Assembly (NCBI GenBank): GCA_951394405.1
Contig: OX596334.1
Location: forward strand, 4,588,001 to 4,652,000
Direction of reading: 5' to 3'
Source: Coprinellus micaceus
Lineage: Eukaryota > Basidiomycota > Agaricomycetes > Agaricales > Psathyrellaceae
Length of the DNA stretch: 64,000 nt
Shown here: positions 31,682 to 43,770 of the stretch, one piece after another
How positions within the stretch are numbered: the first letter of the stretch is position 1
Layout: each line of letters starts with the position of its first letter
Made by a program: the position numbers and the translations under genes
The notes under the pieces: generated by a model
What the model was told of the DNA's origin: nothing
The model's input: only the letters and a program-made list of their open reading frames with translations
Database searches by the model: none

Positions 31682-32161
31682 ATGTGGCTCCTAAATAAGC
31701 CCCGTACTTTCCTCAACGTAGTCTGGCCATGCGAGCCCAGACACACGCGTATACAGGACTATAACGAGTGCCCTGTTTTCGACCTCTCGCTCACTGTTTA
31801 TCCAGACCGGCTCGACATTTGGTTAAGACCCACTTCGACTGCCACATATGACGTGGGCTTAAACTTCACGGGCATGCAAACGATAGACCTTGAACTTGTC
31901 CCCGGAGCGGGTAGAAAATGCGGGAATCCAGGTATGTACCGTGTGCAACCCCTCCAGGATCGCGTGTTCACAAATTTCTCCATGTCAGGGCAGCCATTTT
32001 CACCGTTCCATGGGACGATGTTGTCGCCTAGTGTGGACAGCGGCTGCTTCCTTATTGGGACCAAGTGCGGTGAGTACTACCCTACCTACCGGGCGCCGTT
32101 CAGGTACGTGCACACCATGCTCACCGTTGTCGCAACGACAATTGCTGAAACCGACCCGTAG
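31682..32161 (+). CDS. possible uncharacterised protein or exon
   Basis: An open frame of 159 residues starting MWLLNKPRTFLNVVWPCEPR. Balanced composition, with several cysteines (near residues 17, 30, 80, 122 and 129) and aromatic residues (DRLDIWLRP, TYDVGLNFTGM), gives it a protein-like look unlike neighbouring shadow frames. A GTGAGTACT donor-like site near 32070 and TTCAG near 32102 suggest a possible short intron. No family recognised and no clear partner exons, so this is tentative. Confidence 0.27.
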   Translation: MWLLNKPRTFLNVVWPCEPRHTRIQDYNECPVFDLSLTVYPDRLDIWLRPTSTATYDVGLNFTGMQTIDLELVPGAGRKCGNPGMYRVQPLQDRVFTNFSMSGQPFSPFHGTMLSPSVDSGCFLIGTKCGEYYPTYRAPFRYVHTMLTVVATTIAETDP

Positions 32162-33347
32162 TCATGATCAAATGTATGGACCGAGCGTATTCGACCAACC
32201 CCCTTGCCTATCTCCGCCTGCAGCAGGCCGCCACCGTCTACAGCTCCAGCGTCATACCCATACTACCAGCCCCCTGCGGCGTAACCACGCCCAAGACAAC
32301 TATCCTTTTGCCTTCTGGCTAATCTGTTACGACGTCGTCCTGTTACGAGTGTCTCAGCCCTCGACTCGGGCCAGGCCCAGGCTGTCGGAGCACCTGAATC
32401 TGTACCAGCAAGTCTGCATGGTTCTCTCCAGCCGCTCATGGCGCCAAATTCCTTCTCCCTTTCGGAGCCACCGAACCCAAGTCCCACTTCCTAGAGCTCA
32501 CCCGTAAAGAATCGTTGGCACCTCGCGCTGCGCACCTTGGAGAGGGAGGCTTGGAGGTACTCCGAGAACGCGCCGTGGGGTTCAGAGGCTCTTTGATAGA
32601 ACAGTTGGAGTGCTTCCATTGGGGTGATACGTGTTCGGGACTTCCAGTTCGAAGATCCGGCTCGGGTGTTCCATCGGAATGTTGGGCGAGACCCCGGGAG
32701 GAAGTACTTCAGGGCGAAGCAGTTGGGCAGGGTTCAGCCGATAGATTTCCCGACCGCGTGTCGTTCTCTCTGGTTCCCTTACCATGCGATGTACCAATAA
32801 TCATCGAGCCCCGGTGAGTTCGTTCTAGTAGGAGAGGGTTGGCACCAATCTTAAGCAAAATCTGTTGAATCGTGATTCACGTTTCTATCAAGTTATGCAT
32901 CCTCCCAGCCACTATCCAACGCCGTCAGGCGTATGTAGTCGGGAAACTCCGATTCAGGTTCCGTTCAAGGTTCCCACCCCCACGGCGGCTAACTCTGCAC
33001 CTCTCAGCCCCGTTCGCTCACCACTCTCCGCAACTGGGAGGATGCGCTCATAAAACGGGTTCGTTTCAACTCGTAACTGGACTGTATATTTCAGCGGGCG
33101 ACGGTATGGCCTCTGCAATGGCAATAGCGACTGGGAGCGCACTGGGTCAGGAGTCGGCTCCTCGTCCAGGCAAGGGAGTCGGATGGCAGCTCAACGGGAG
33201 CGCGTTCTGCTGCTTTGACTCCGAAAGACTGATTCCGCCTCTCTGGTATGTCACTCGGTTTGGACTGAGTCAATGTTTACCCTTGGAAAGATATAACCAG
33301 CTTGGCCTTCCCTCTCCCATCGCTGCAGCCCCCCATTCCCCCCCTTG
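32162..33347. other. no gene recognised
   Basis: Only short or low-complexity open frames on both strands (for example 32872-33348 plus). Nothing with consistent splice borders or a domain. Confidence 0.45.
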
Positions 33348-34228
33348 ATGTCTGCCGGGTTTGAGAACATGTCTACCGATAGGAGTGACACCGCTTCTGT
33401 GGTTGCAAGTGGAGAGGATCTTTGGGGTCCACCCACTGCTCCTGTTACCCCCCAGCAACCGAGCAGGGGTCGCTCCCTCAGGCGAGCGCAGGCTGCTCCG
33501 TTTTCGACTTTGGAATTTGGGCACCAAGTCGTCCCACATTTTAGTCGGGAGGGTAAGGTTTCCTCCTCCCCTTTGACCCGACGGTGGACTGACCAAGCCG
33601 AGTAGGTGAACACGCAGTTGCATCTGACACCCCCGTCGAACAACTCGAACATGTCGACAAGGGCGAGTGCCTTACACCGGGAGCCAGAGGAGGTGCCTTG
33701 CAGGAAGTCTGAACACATGTTTCACCCCTTTCTCCCTCGTCACCTCGGTGCCAGGAGGAAGATGAAGGTGAGAGGCTTTCTTCCCAGTACTGTCGATCCT
33801 GGATTGATCTTGGCTCTACAAACCTCCCAGCCCTCGACTTCGATGATAAGTTCTTGCGAGGCCTACATCTTGGCACTTTCCATCCCCAGAAACAGGGGAT
33901 TTCGGATCTCGAGTTACTGTTTACGCTGGGGCGCCCTTTCGGTCCCGGTATAACGAAGTCGCAGTTCAAGAAAATAATCCGCCGCTGCTGCCTGTGCCAC
34001 AATATCTGCTATCGGGAAAGGCGCCACTCTCACCGTTGTGATGGCAGGGTTTTGCTCACTCAAGCCGATGGCTTTAACCTCGTGGGGTCCCTACTTACGT
34101 TCGATGAGCATGCAGGGCTCAGTCGCTTTGACCTTGCGAGATTGCTCACTCGCTGTGGTAAGTGTCGTCGAATTTGTTTGGAGGGTATGCTTCTTCTCCA
34201 CGACTGCGTGGCTCGATCCGCTTCTTAA
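33348..34228 (+). CDS. protein with two tandem C-x2-C-x3-C-x7-H-x-C motifs
   Basis: Three exons: 33348 to about 33551, about 33605-33711 and about 33761-34228, joined in phase by GTAAGG..GAGTAG and GTCTGA..TGCCAG introns, giving about 258 residues. The N-terminal 130 residues are disordered (Ser/Thr/Pro, then acidic). The C-terminal part holds two repeats of one pattern: a helix GITKSQFKKIIR followed by RCCLCHNICYRERRHSHRC, and LSRFDLARLLT followed by RCGKCRRICLEGMLLLHDC. Both have exactly C-x2-C-x3-C-x7-H-x-C spacing, which suggests two duplicated zinc-binding modules. No established domain name is assigned. The gene is a stand-alone unit about 660 bases upstream of the Plavaka transposase and in the same orientation. 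Confidence 0.6.
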
Positions 34229-34891
34229 TTCAATGTGCTTTAGAGATAACCCTCGCTCCCATCCCAACTTTGTACGAACTTCGATCAGACACTTCACATG
34301 TACTCTTATAATATCTATATTTCCACCAATATCAGGCACGTGAGGCTCTAGTCATTCCCGGTTTCCGAGATGGGTGTGGTTTGTACTGGCCTCTGTGAAA
34401 CCAAATCCATTTACGCGGTGATGGCTGGGTCGACAGCCATCACCAGCGTGTGAGTGAACTGGTGGCCAACCTACTCCAGAACGTTCCCAGTCAGAGGGGT
34501 ACGCCATGCCCGCAGTGCTCATGCTCCGTAGTCTTCTACGTTTTGTGGCCGCGGAGTACTACGACGGGGTGGAATGGGGAAGCTCGTCGAAGAGGTTGAT
34601 GCGTAGGAGGTTAGTCGGTACTCGCACGTATCAGCTTCAGCACTTCTACTAACGCTTCACATCCCCCCTCGGTTACTTGACCCAGATCGGACCACTGTAT
34701 ACGCCAACCAAGGACATATTCTAATTCCCTTTAGGCGCACCGGAACCCAGAGGTGCTATTCTGTCCAAGACTTCTGCCAGAATCCCTGACCAAACACCGA
34801 ACCAGGTTGTTCAAGCAGACGTTCTCAATGCATACCCTTCCCCAAGCGTCCGGACATCCCCCTTCCTAATTCTTTCTTGCCTCTCGTGAAC
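34229..34891. other. no gene recognised; upstream region of the Plavaka transposase
   Basis: About 660 bases without a supported gene. If the transposon has terminal inverted repeats, the left one should lie in or near this stretch, but none was paired by eye with sequence after 39785. Confidence 0.4.
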
Positions 34892-37800
34892 ATGGAGGCC
34901 GATCCACCCCAGTGGTACAACAAATGCCCGTGCGGGAAGGCATTTTATCAGCCCAACAGCTTTTCCAACCATATCCGGACCTGCACACGGTACAAGCGGG
35001 ATGCTGGGAATGTCCTGGAAACTGCGAAGGCGAGATACGCAAAAAAAGAGAAGCGAAGGAAAGGTAAGGAGGCTATTGCGGGATGGTACGGGGAAGGGGG
35101 TGCAGCTCTGGATGTCGACCAAGATCTGATCATGGCCGAGCCCGAGCCCGAGCTCGAGGCCCAAGTAAGTCTTGTCCTCCATTCACTTTCATCCAAGGCC
35201 TTATTTCCTTTTGTCGTGCAGGACGACCTTCCGGATCAACCCCAAGAGGCGATCTTGCCAACAGGACGAGGCCTGAGGGTTCGGGCTCCCCCGCAGATGT
35301 ATAAAGACTTCTTGGCCACGTCTGCTATTCCATTTGAAATCTCTATGTTTGGTCGGGCCACTGCCAGCCCCCCCGACTCTCCCTCTCCTAGCTCTTCTCA
35401 TGCACCCCCATCCCTACACTCCGAGCAACGCAGCCTCATCCTTCAAGCATCCCAGTGGCGCCAAACACGTCGGAATGGCTTCGCCTTATACAAGTCATAT
35501 TGGACTTCGGAAATCCGACTGCACGACCCCGACCTATTTTTGTCCACTTCCCATCTGCCCGAGGATGGTAACGACCTGAAGAGCGCATCCCAGCCCCCCC
35601 CAGACACACAAATGACCATCGCCAACCCGTTCCATCCATTCCCTAACTGGAGTTCGTACAAGCTTGGGGAGTGGTACTGGGGAGACGGCGGGAAAAGCCG
35701 CCAATCTTTCCAACACCTACTGGACATAATTGGCGATGAAGACTTCGTGGCGGGTGACGTACGAGCTGCGAATTGGAAGAAAATCAACAACGTATTAGCT
35801 TCCTCAGAATTTGATGACGACCTTCTACCAGAGGATGCGCAATGGGTTGAAGATGGGACGTCTTGGAAAACTACGTCGGTGACCGTAGATGTGCCGTTCA
35901 ACAGTACATCCGACGTTCCAGGAGTAAAGCCATATATTTGTGAGGGCTTTCGCTATCGGCCACTCATTCCAATCATCCTAGCCAAGCTTCAAGATAAGTC
36001 CGCCATGGAGCACTTTCACGTGGTTCCTTCAGAGCTGTGGTGGCATGGGGGGGATGGAGGGGAAAATGTTCGTGTATATGGTGATCTCTATCATTCCAAC
36101 GCATTTCTTGACGCCTACCGAGAGGTTCAGGTTAGTCTCTAGCACTCTTTGTGCTGCACTTCTTCGCTGACCTCTTCCGAATGTTCAAGCTTTTGCCCCC
36201 AGAAGACGATGAAGATCACCTACCACGATACGTCGTTGCGTTGATGTTCACTTCCGATGAGACCCACCTCACGTCATTTGGAAGTGCCCAACTGTGGCCC
36301 GCTTATATGCATTTTGGGAACGACTCCAAGGACAGGCGCGGAAAGACATCACTGAAGCTTTTTGAGGAGGTAGCGTATTTTCAGAAGGTAAGCGCCATCT
36401 ATGCTCACGTTCCAGTGGCTCAACACCTTCTTCCCAAAGTTGCCGGATTCTTTCAGTGATTGGTACATTCGGCATTCTGGGAAGAATACGGTCGCAGAGG
36501 AGCTACTCAGGCACGTCAGGCGGGAGCTGTTTCATTCGCAGTGGGGTGTTTTGTTGGACGACGATTTCCTCCGGGCATATGAGCACGGTCTTGTCGTGGA
36601 TTGTCCTGACGAGGTCCGACGCCGCTTCTACCCCAGGATCCTGACTTATGCGGCCGACTATCCGGAGCGGTAAGCTTCAGCCGCTTATTCAACGCCGTAG
36701 CTAATTGCCTGTAGGATGAGGGTGGTTGGAGTTAGAACTACAGGTGGTTTCCTGTGTGCTAGGTGCTTGGTATCCTTGGCAGAAATCCCCCAGATGGGCA
36801 CCACCCATGATTGGGAACTTCGAAGTTCGAAGAGGCGTGTGTACGACAGCACCGTCAAGCAAAAGATGCAAGGAGCTCGGAAGTTCATTTATGGGAGCAA
36901 ACACTACGCTGTAGACGCCGGGAAGGTCCAAGATCTCCTCAAGCCACTATCCTTGGTGCCGTCGAAGGTCCGCCGCAGTTCCGAATTCTCTCATTTGATG
37001 CTGTCATTTATGCAGGCCTGCAGAATGTGTTTTCTGAACGATTATCTGTGCTCGGATTCGATGTATACGGCATTCCTGCGGTAGACATTCTGCACGAAGT
37101 GGAGATAGGCGTCTGGAAGGGCCTTTTTGTCCATCTAATCCGGTTGCTGGAAGCTATCCCCGGGACGGGTCAAATAAGCATCTTAAATAATCGGTTGGTC
37201 CCTAGCCAATTGTCTCTTTCCGCGTTTCCTGTAAACCTGACCGCTCTTGAACTAGATTTCGTCAGATCCCCACCTTTGGCCGAGACACCATTTGGCGGTT
37301 TCGAAACGACGTGTCCGCCATGAGACAATTTGGCGCCAGGGATTTTGAAGACCTGCTGCAGGTGCACTCCCCTTTGTCTGCCCATCCTAGACCAATCTCA
37401 CGGCCTTTCAGTGTTCCCTTCTGGCGTTTGAAGGCCTCTTCCCTGACGACCATGATGGTCGTGTGCAAGACCTACTCTTCACCATGGCACATTGGCACGT
37501 GCTCGCGAAGTTAAGGATGCATACTGAACACTCCTTACAGGTTCTCGACTCTTGGACAACACTTCTTGGCGAGTCTGCCCGCGCCTTTGTCGTACTCAGG
37601 TGCAGCCAATTTGAGACGCAAGAATTAAAGACTGAGTACGAGGCTCGAAAGCGAAAGGAAGCTCGGGCATCGACCAAGCGAAAAGGAGCACGAAAAGGCG
37701 AGAAGGAGGGCATAGCAGAGGGAAGTAGCTTGTCTCCGTTAGGTATGCATTTGCCACCACCCTTCTGCTTCCTACCGCTGTTTACGGGCCCTCTCAAAGC

Positions 37801-39785
37801 CTCGTCGGTGATCCAAGAAACCTCTCAATCAATGAGCAGAAGCGCACCTCGTCAGGCATCCCCCATCCGTAAGCATAAGCACCATCCCTCCTGCTATAGA
37901 CGGTGGAGTTGTTTGATTGCACAGGTGCCTCCGAGGAAATCGATTCTCCAAGGTGCCGAACAGAAACACCAGCAGCGTCTTTCGGTAAGCTAAGCGTCGA
38001 AATTCTTCCGTCATGGGATGGTTCAATTGACGGCGTCGATTTAGGCTCAGCCATAGCCGCGCATCCTGGTTCGTCGTCAGTTGTTTATCACATTCATTCC
38101 CTAAACGCTGTATAGGTCACCTCGGAGACATGGAAGTACGCAATCCGGGGGACACGTCAAGGGACACATCGGGGCTTAACCCAGAGGCCCGTGGATCGAA
38201 GGCCCCTCAGCGTCAGCCTGACAGTGTGTATATCAGCCTCAAAGGAAGCGGCATCTCTGACCGCGAACATCAGCGGGGCAGAAGCCGCAGAGATGGAGCC
38301 TTTCAACACCCAAGTATCATTCCTTAGGGGATGTTGTCCAATACATCAGACGAACAGGAACAACAGACTCGTATTCGACACAGCTCGTAAGCCTTTGCCT
38401 TCCCGACCCCTTTGTTTCACAGTACGCTAAGGTGGTGATCCAGTCTGAACGATATCATCGGTTTCTGAAGTCACGATACCGTAGAACCAACAAGAAGGAT
38501 GTTCCTAAGCAATTATCTCGCATTCAAACGCGTCAGTCGAGGATAAAGAAGCTCCGCCGCCAGCTGTACCCATCTTCTGACGAGACGGGCCTGAGCACAC
38601 TGTCTGGTCGGTTCGACCCCAGCCACCTGGCGTATTTCATTGGAAAATCTCAAAATCAACCTGTCAATATCGCCCACTTCCTCAGGCTGAACGCGAACGA
38701 CCCTGCTACTAAGGCAAGTTACCTTTCCATTCTGTAGCGAATTAGTCCTTGTGGGATTGACAGCATCGCGAACAGGATTTTCTCCCCAAGCTGAAGCGCC
38801 ATCTATTTCCCAGAATCATCACGCTGTTGATGCAAGACGTTCTCGATAATCCCGAGAGATATCCTGAGGGATGTTGTAGGATACTAAAGGACCTCGCCAA
38901 GTCCGATCCTGCGGAACGCGATGTCGACAGCATCTACTTCCATTCAGACAGCATCTATCGCCACAATATCCTCCAAATTCCTTACACGACCTACGACTGT
39001 CGCCAAGACGCTGACACCATCAACCCTCATACGACCCGCAGGGATGTTATGTGTCTTCCTGCACAGAACCCACTGCCGTCGCAGCAGCCGGAGGGCCACG
39101 ACTATATCTACGGGAGGGTAATGGGAATATTCCACGCAAACGTTGTGTATGGGGGATCTGGCTCTTTGGACTATCGGAGAAGGCGACTGGATTTCCTATG
39201 GGTTCGTTGGTACACCCCCCTCCCTGAACAAGGAAGCACTTGGACCTCCAAACGCCTCCTCCGCCTCAAACTGGCTCTGATGGCTGTACCTAGCTCCTGG
39301 GATTTTGTTGACCCCCGTTGCATTCTCAGGAGTGCCCATATCATTCCTCATTTCTCCGAGGGACCACTTTACAACACGGAAGAACAACGGAGGAGAACGT
39401 TCTCGAAGGCTGCGCAAGACCACCTCGACTGGAAAGAGTACTGCCTTAACCCGTGAGCTACCCCTCTTTCCCCTAGTTGAACTTATTGAATATATATGCT
39501 CCTAGGTTCGTTGACCGGGATATGGTCATGCGCTTTCACAAAGGCATGGCTGTGGGTCATTCTCAGTCGCGGGTTGGACGAAAAGGGCCCCAGCCTTCCA
39601 TCCACCCTGATGTCCCGATGGATGTAGACCCTATCAACGATCCCCGCTATGCAGATTTACTCCAGGGTGTATGGGATGCGAGCGATGACGGATCTCTCAG
39701 CGACGGTGCAGGGGAAGCCTCGGATTTTTCTGGCCACAACATCCCAGAACCCGACTCAGAAGAAGAGCCAGATACCTATGGATAG
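34892..39785 (+). CDS. Plavaka-family transposase
   Basis: DNA transposase of the Plavaka type common in agaricomycetes; expected nuclear. ATG at 34892. The N-terminus carries a zinc-finger-like CPCGKAFYQPNSFSNHIRTC. Introns have good borders (35165-35221, about 36130-36190, 36388-36411, about 36671-36715, 36982-37029, about 37189-37255, 37362-37410). Family-typical blocks appear in order: WRQTRRNGFALYKSYW, DGGKSRQSFQHLLDII, GDLYHSNAFLDAYREV, FTSDETHLTSFGSAQLWPAY, GARKFIYGSKHYAVDAGKVQ, PAVDILHEVEIGVWKGLFVH, PTFGRDTIWRF, and later LGDVVQYIRRTGTTDSYSTQ and KRHLFPRIITLLMQDV. The C-terminus is acidic and stops at 39783-39785. About 1,100 residues. I found no stop or frameshift that normal splicing does not remove. 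The least certain exons are between 37745 and 38330. It is followed by a DUF6698-like gene, a common neighbour. Confidence 0.87.
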
Positions 39786-40144
39786 TTTAGGTGCACCTTT
39801 CCGATACTCAACTCGGGGAAATGACATCAGGTTTCGACGTTTGTTCGGAGTTTTGGATTGACCCATGTCCCAACCGTTTATGAAAGGTTCACCTTGGAGC
39901 TCTTGCTCACCTTCCTCTCACAATGTCGATCATCTTAGGAACCTCTGCTGGAGACACCAAGCTACATGGGCGAAACCGTCGCCTTGGGCTGATTTCTCAT
40001 TGCGCTCTGCTTTTGAGGGCCTTGAAAGGCCATGCAGGCTGTTTGCGCTCCTTTGGAGGTAAGTGCGAATGTCATCTTTTTGCTTGCCCGACCTCACCAA
40101 ATCCCGGGCTTCAGGCGAAGAACCGCTACTCGTAGTTGGGACCC

Positions 40145-40235
40145 ATCTCAGTCACTATGGAACGACCCCCTTAAGGCCCCATTGGAACACTAAATTAATA
40201 GGCCTTCAAGGGGGTCGTTCCATAGTGACTGAGAT
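40145..40235. repeat. 34-base near-perfect inverted repeat (long hairpin)
   Basis: The left arm, about 40145-40178 (core CAGTCACTATGGAACGACCC), pairs with the right arm, about 40201-40235 (core GGGTCGTTCCATAGTGACTG), with one base difference. A 22-base AT-rich spacer separates the arms. Weaker pairing extends outward by another ten bases on both sides. It lies between the Plavaka gene and the DUF6698-like gene. It could be a MITE remnant, a transposon-end remnant or a transcript hairpin. Confidence 0.85.
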
Positions 40236-41392
40236 GTTGGGACCAATGGGGCGCCAATTCCCAAGTGGGAGTTGATGAGGCTCCTCACGGGAGCGAACAT
40301 TATTCAAAACCCCTCGGATCGTTTCCTCGACACATCCGTTTCTCCTGCTGTGCCTCAGCGTCCAGAGTTTGAGCACAGGGCCCTGAAAAGGCTCTTCCAA
40401 GTAAGCGCCCGGAGGCGCTATCAGAGGTGCGCCTGCTCAACCGCGGTGATCAAGTTTTAGCCATGCTGACATTGGTAGTCATCGCCGCCCCAATGAATAC
40501 AGTGCGTTCCTTCAGTGGTGGACCTACGAGGTGCAACTGGCGGCATCGAACGTGCGAATTTACGTTGTACCCCGGATTCTGACCTGCCCAGGGGATCATG
40601 CCGAAACTGCTCCAGCGAAAGGATTTCCACCGACGTGCAACTGCTTAACTTCTCGATGTCGAGTCCTTGCTATCCAGTAGTACCCCAGCTCCACCGTGAC
40701 TGAACCACTGTGGACAGAATCGCTGTAGTTATGCACACAGCGGCGTCCCCGCTACGCATTAGTAGGACCTTCTAAGTAAATTGTACATCGACCAATGACC
40801 ATCCTAGTCATGTCGGTCGAATATTTTCCTGACCTCTTACGAACGATGTGTGCCTGGTATGGTGGTACGCTCGCCAGGCTTGTGATTAGGTGTATCTGTT
40901 ACTACTGTCTCCCTGGAGGCCTCCTTCTAGATGTCTTGCCTCGGTGCCATCAGTATCGGTCACCCTCTTCCAACCGAGCGAGTCTTCTTGGTCCCGGTAT
41001 GTACCCTTGACGAATCAGGTTAGCTATGTCCTGACTCGCTTTCCGAAGGCTCTTCCAGGCTCGTCGCCCCCAGCGACCGCGCCGAGTGGAAATGGAATCA
41101 CCGGTCGTAATGTTCAAGCCTTTCAGTGGGCTGTTGTCGGAACCCGAGCCTGTGCCCTCCCACTGCTCAGTTGTGACTTGGTTCTGATTGTTTTTGACGA
41201 TTACTGTTGAGTCATCGGGCGCGCCGTATCGGAGGCGGACCCGCCCACCTCTGAGATGTATTTGCTGACTCGGGGCAATCGTGATAAAAGCAGGGTTACA
41301 GTGAGCGTGGAAAAAGCCCCTTGTTTCCTTCTCTCGTTTGAAGCTCGTTCCTCCAACACGACTGTCGCACTCCTTCCAGTTATGCCCAACCA
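40236..41392. other. no gene recognised
   Basis: Intergenic stretch between the Plavaka and DUF6698-like genes. Short plus-strand frames (for example 40272-40460) and the 40950-41561 minus frame show no domain; the latter is opposite the DUF6698-like gene's first exon. The promoter of the gene at 41393 should be here. Confidence 0.4.
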
Positions 41393-42690
41393 CGACCAAG
41401 AGAACCGAGCTCCCAGGTACGGCACAGCAACGACTAGGCACCCCAACGAGGAGCCTACCCAAGAGAAGAGGCCGTCGGGGCTGACGCAAGGACCGAGGAA
41501 ACGCCCGTAAGCTTCTGCTGATATACTGTTCTTGGACTAAGTCCTCTTCAGCAATTTGCACACAGACCCATTAATACACCATGGACGTCACTTTGGACGG
41601 GCAGTCTACGCGTTTGCGAACATACATGCCCTCCTGATGAGTGGCTTGAGCGCAGATGAAGATTCCCCTCCCGAGACCCAGCAGTTAAGCCTCAGTTTGC
41701 TAACACGAACGACCGGCTTTTTGACCTTTTTTCAGGGAGAGGAGGGAACTGAGGGTCTTCCACAAGCTCCTCGGAATGATTCCCGGCTTTGAGGAGAGGC
41801 TAATGTCCTCCAGCGATGAAGAGGTCATGTCAATCGCCTCGATGGTGCGCCCCGTTCCCTCCCCCCATACAGGAATCGACAACTTGGACTCCCTGTTTGT
41901 AGCTGCAGAAGGGAGCCGCTAGCGCTCGATCTGACGACACCAAGAGCCTCAAGGGTGTCATCTTGGACTGGATAGGTCCCCTGGACCCTCCCTTGTCTCG
42001 CAACGTGAAACATAACCGTGGATTTCAGCATGAGCGGACAGGGTTTCTCCTCTGCCCACCGGAGCTCGATTGGAATAATCCAGAGTCGTGAACCCTGCTT
42101 TTCTTGCTAGCTTACGGATTTTAACAACGCCCCCCCTCCCCCCCCCCCCAATAGGATTCGCAAGCAACTGAAAAACAAGCAGCTTACGGTGACAGGTTCT
42201 CACTGGCCCATCTTCGTTTACAAAAACGAAGTTTACGACTCTGAAAGTCCGTGGAAGGGGCTATTTAGAAATGAGCTGCTCATAAAGGTAAGTGGCTGTA
42301 CTTCTACGACTTTCGATTAACGCATTCCTTGGTTCAGGGCTTCAAACACGTTTTCACCTCCCCGAGCTCGGTCGATGATGAGCCAAAGGCCACCCGGTCC
42401 AGGAATGCGAGAATTCATGGTATGAGTAGCATTACCCCCACCTCCCTAGCCTATGCATTCACGCAGGTGAGCCTTGAATAGCGTGGCGATTGGCCCACCA
42501 TCCCCACCTTCCTATCCATAATCTTCTAATCAACGTCTAGATTCGCTTTGCGCTGAGCTCTGCCAGCGTGTTCTCTCGAACCAACAATGAAACTGATTCG
42601 GAGACATTCTACACATCCGTCCTCGAGTTGCTGGAGGATCCTGAGGAGCAGGATGAAGTTAGACCCTTAATGCTGTGGTGGAATCAGTAG
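41393..42690 (+). CDS. DUF6698-type protein
   Basis: Protein of the agaricomycete DUF6698 type, function unknown. ATG at 41393 (MPNHDQENRAPRYG); exon 1 ends PRKRP before a GTAAGC intron. Exon 2 has the marker HHGRHFGRAVYAFANIHALL. After an intron near 41690-41738 the frame gives FHKLLGMIPGFEERLMSSSD. A GTGCGC..CTGCAG intron (41847-41906) follows, then KGAASARSDDTKSLKGVILD and GFQHERTGFLLCPPELDWNN. Next comes an intron ending in a poly-C tract and CAATAG (about 42087-42154). The later exons give SPWKGLFRNELL, FKHVFTSPSSVDDEPKATRS and FALSSASVFSRTNNETDSE, then ELLEDPEEQDEV, and stop at 42688-42690. About 330 residues, apparently intact. It lies downstream of, and co-oriented with, the Plavaka transposase. 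The exact 42086 donor (GTCGTG) is unusual. Confidence 0.75.
42130..42149 (+). repeat. poly-C tract within an intron
   Basis: Twenty bases containing nineteen C and a single T, directly before the acceptor CAATAG at 42149-42154. It replaces the usual mixed polypyrimidine tract of the intron. Confidence 0.85.
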
Positions 42691-43770
42691 GCCGTTTCTG
42701 ACATCGCCCTCATGCAACCACAACTGATCGAGTGTAGGCGCATATTCCCGTCCTTTTCAAGTGCCCGTCGCCTGGCGCCAACCGCTAGCGCCTTGGCCAG
42801 AATCAAGCAGAGGAGGGAGACACTCACAGCAAACGCCGCCAACCCTGGCAGGCCAAAAGAGTGACCTACTCGCATCGCTTTGCCCTCCTAAAGTTGCAAC
42901 CTTTCTGTATGCCCACGTAGTCGAATTGTCAATGCATCACGTAGTTCAAAATCAGCTCGCCAGACGGCTGAGGGTGCGAGAGCCCGTTTATCGACCCGCC
43001 TTTCGTGGGTCTTGTCCGAAATGGCCAACGTAGATCTAAGCGACTGTGTTTGTCATTGTACCCCAGGGATCCTACAAGTATCATATCCTGAAGAATCAAA
43101 ACGTTGAGAAAGGCTCTCGTGGCGGCGTTGTAGGCCATGATTAGCAAAGCGGTACTGTTCTGGAGTACAGGGCAATGTTATCATAAGGCCGAAGGTTACC
43201 CCGTATTATCAGGTCGCATATCTTCTGGGAGAGAGGAACACCGCTGACACTTTGAGGGTCATGATAAGGTGTTTGAAGATGGGGAGAACGTCCACGCCTG
43301 AAACACAGTTCTTGTTCACAATGACTGTGAGGTATGACCACTTTCGTCCCAGAGACGTGAGCAGACATAGGCCCTATCCCGAGACGGCACGTTGAACGCG
43401 GCTGAAAATTGGGTTGAGTCTTGCGCCAGTGCGCTGGGAAAGTCATTTTACCTGTGGACGGGAGGCCCATTCACTTCGTGTTACCCTTGGAGGCATGCTA
43501 ACAAGTACCCGCCAGAGCGAGGCGAAAACTAGTGCCAGGATAATAGTGGTTGATGCTAAGGTGATACCCCACTGACAATTTGTGTCTCCCAGACGTACCT
43601 CGTGGCTCGGACAATCCCTTCCCAGAGTTAGAGGGATAGTTGGCGATGGAAGGGGTGTGGCGGAATGGTGGGTAGGGAAAGCTAAGGCCAACCAGTCATT
43701 GACGGATATGTTGTAGGGCTCTGAGAGACACCTCTCGCCTCTGGGCTCCTTGTGGGCCTGAACACATCTC
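42684..43770 (-). CDS. possible multi-exon membrane protein
   Basis: On the minus strand several open pieces encode hydrophobic helices. TLASTTIILALVFASLWRVL lies near 43550-43500. A frame near 43170-43050 gives STALLIMAYNAATRAFLNVL. GLPGLAAFAVSVSLLCLILA lies near 42860-42800. The last piece ends at a TGA at 42684-42686, overlapping the end of the convergent DUF6698-like gene by seven bases. Candidate splice sites exist (GTACGT near 43600; TTCAG near 43090), but I could not build one phase-consistent chain. A multi-span membrane protein, possibly decayed, is the best guess. Family not assigned. Confidence 0.3.

Noticed and set aside
40950..41561. 203-residue minus-strand open frame
   Set aside because: It overlaps the first exon of the well-supported DUF6698-like gene on the other strand and has no family-like sequence.
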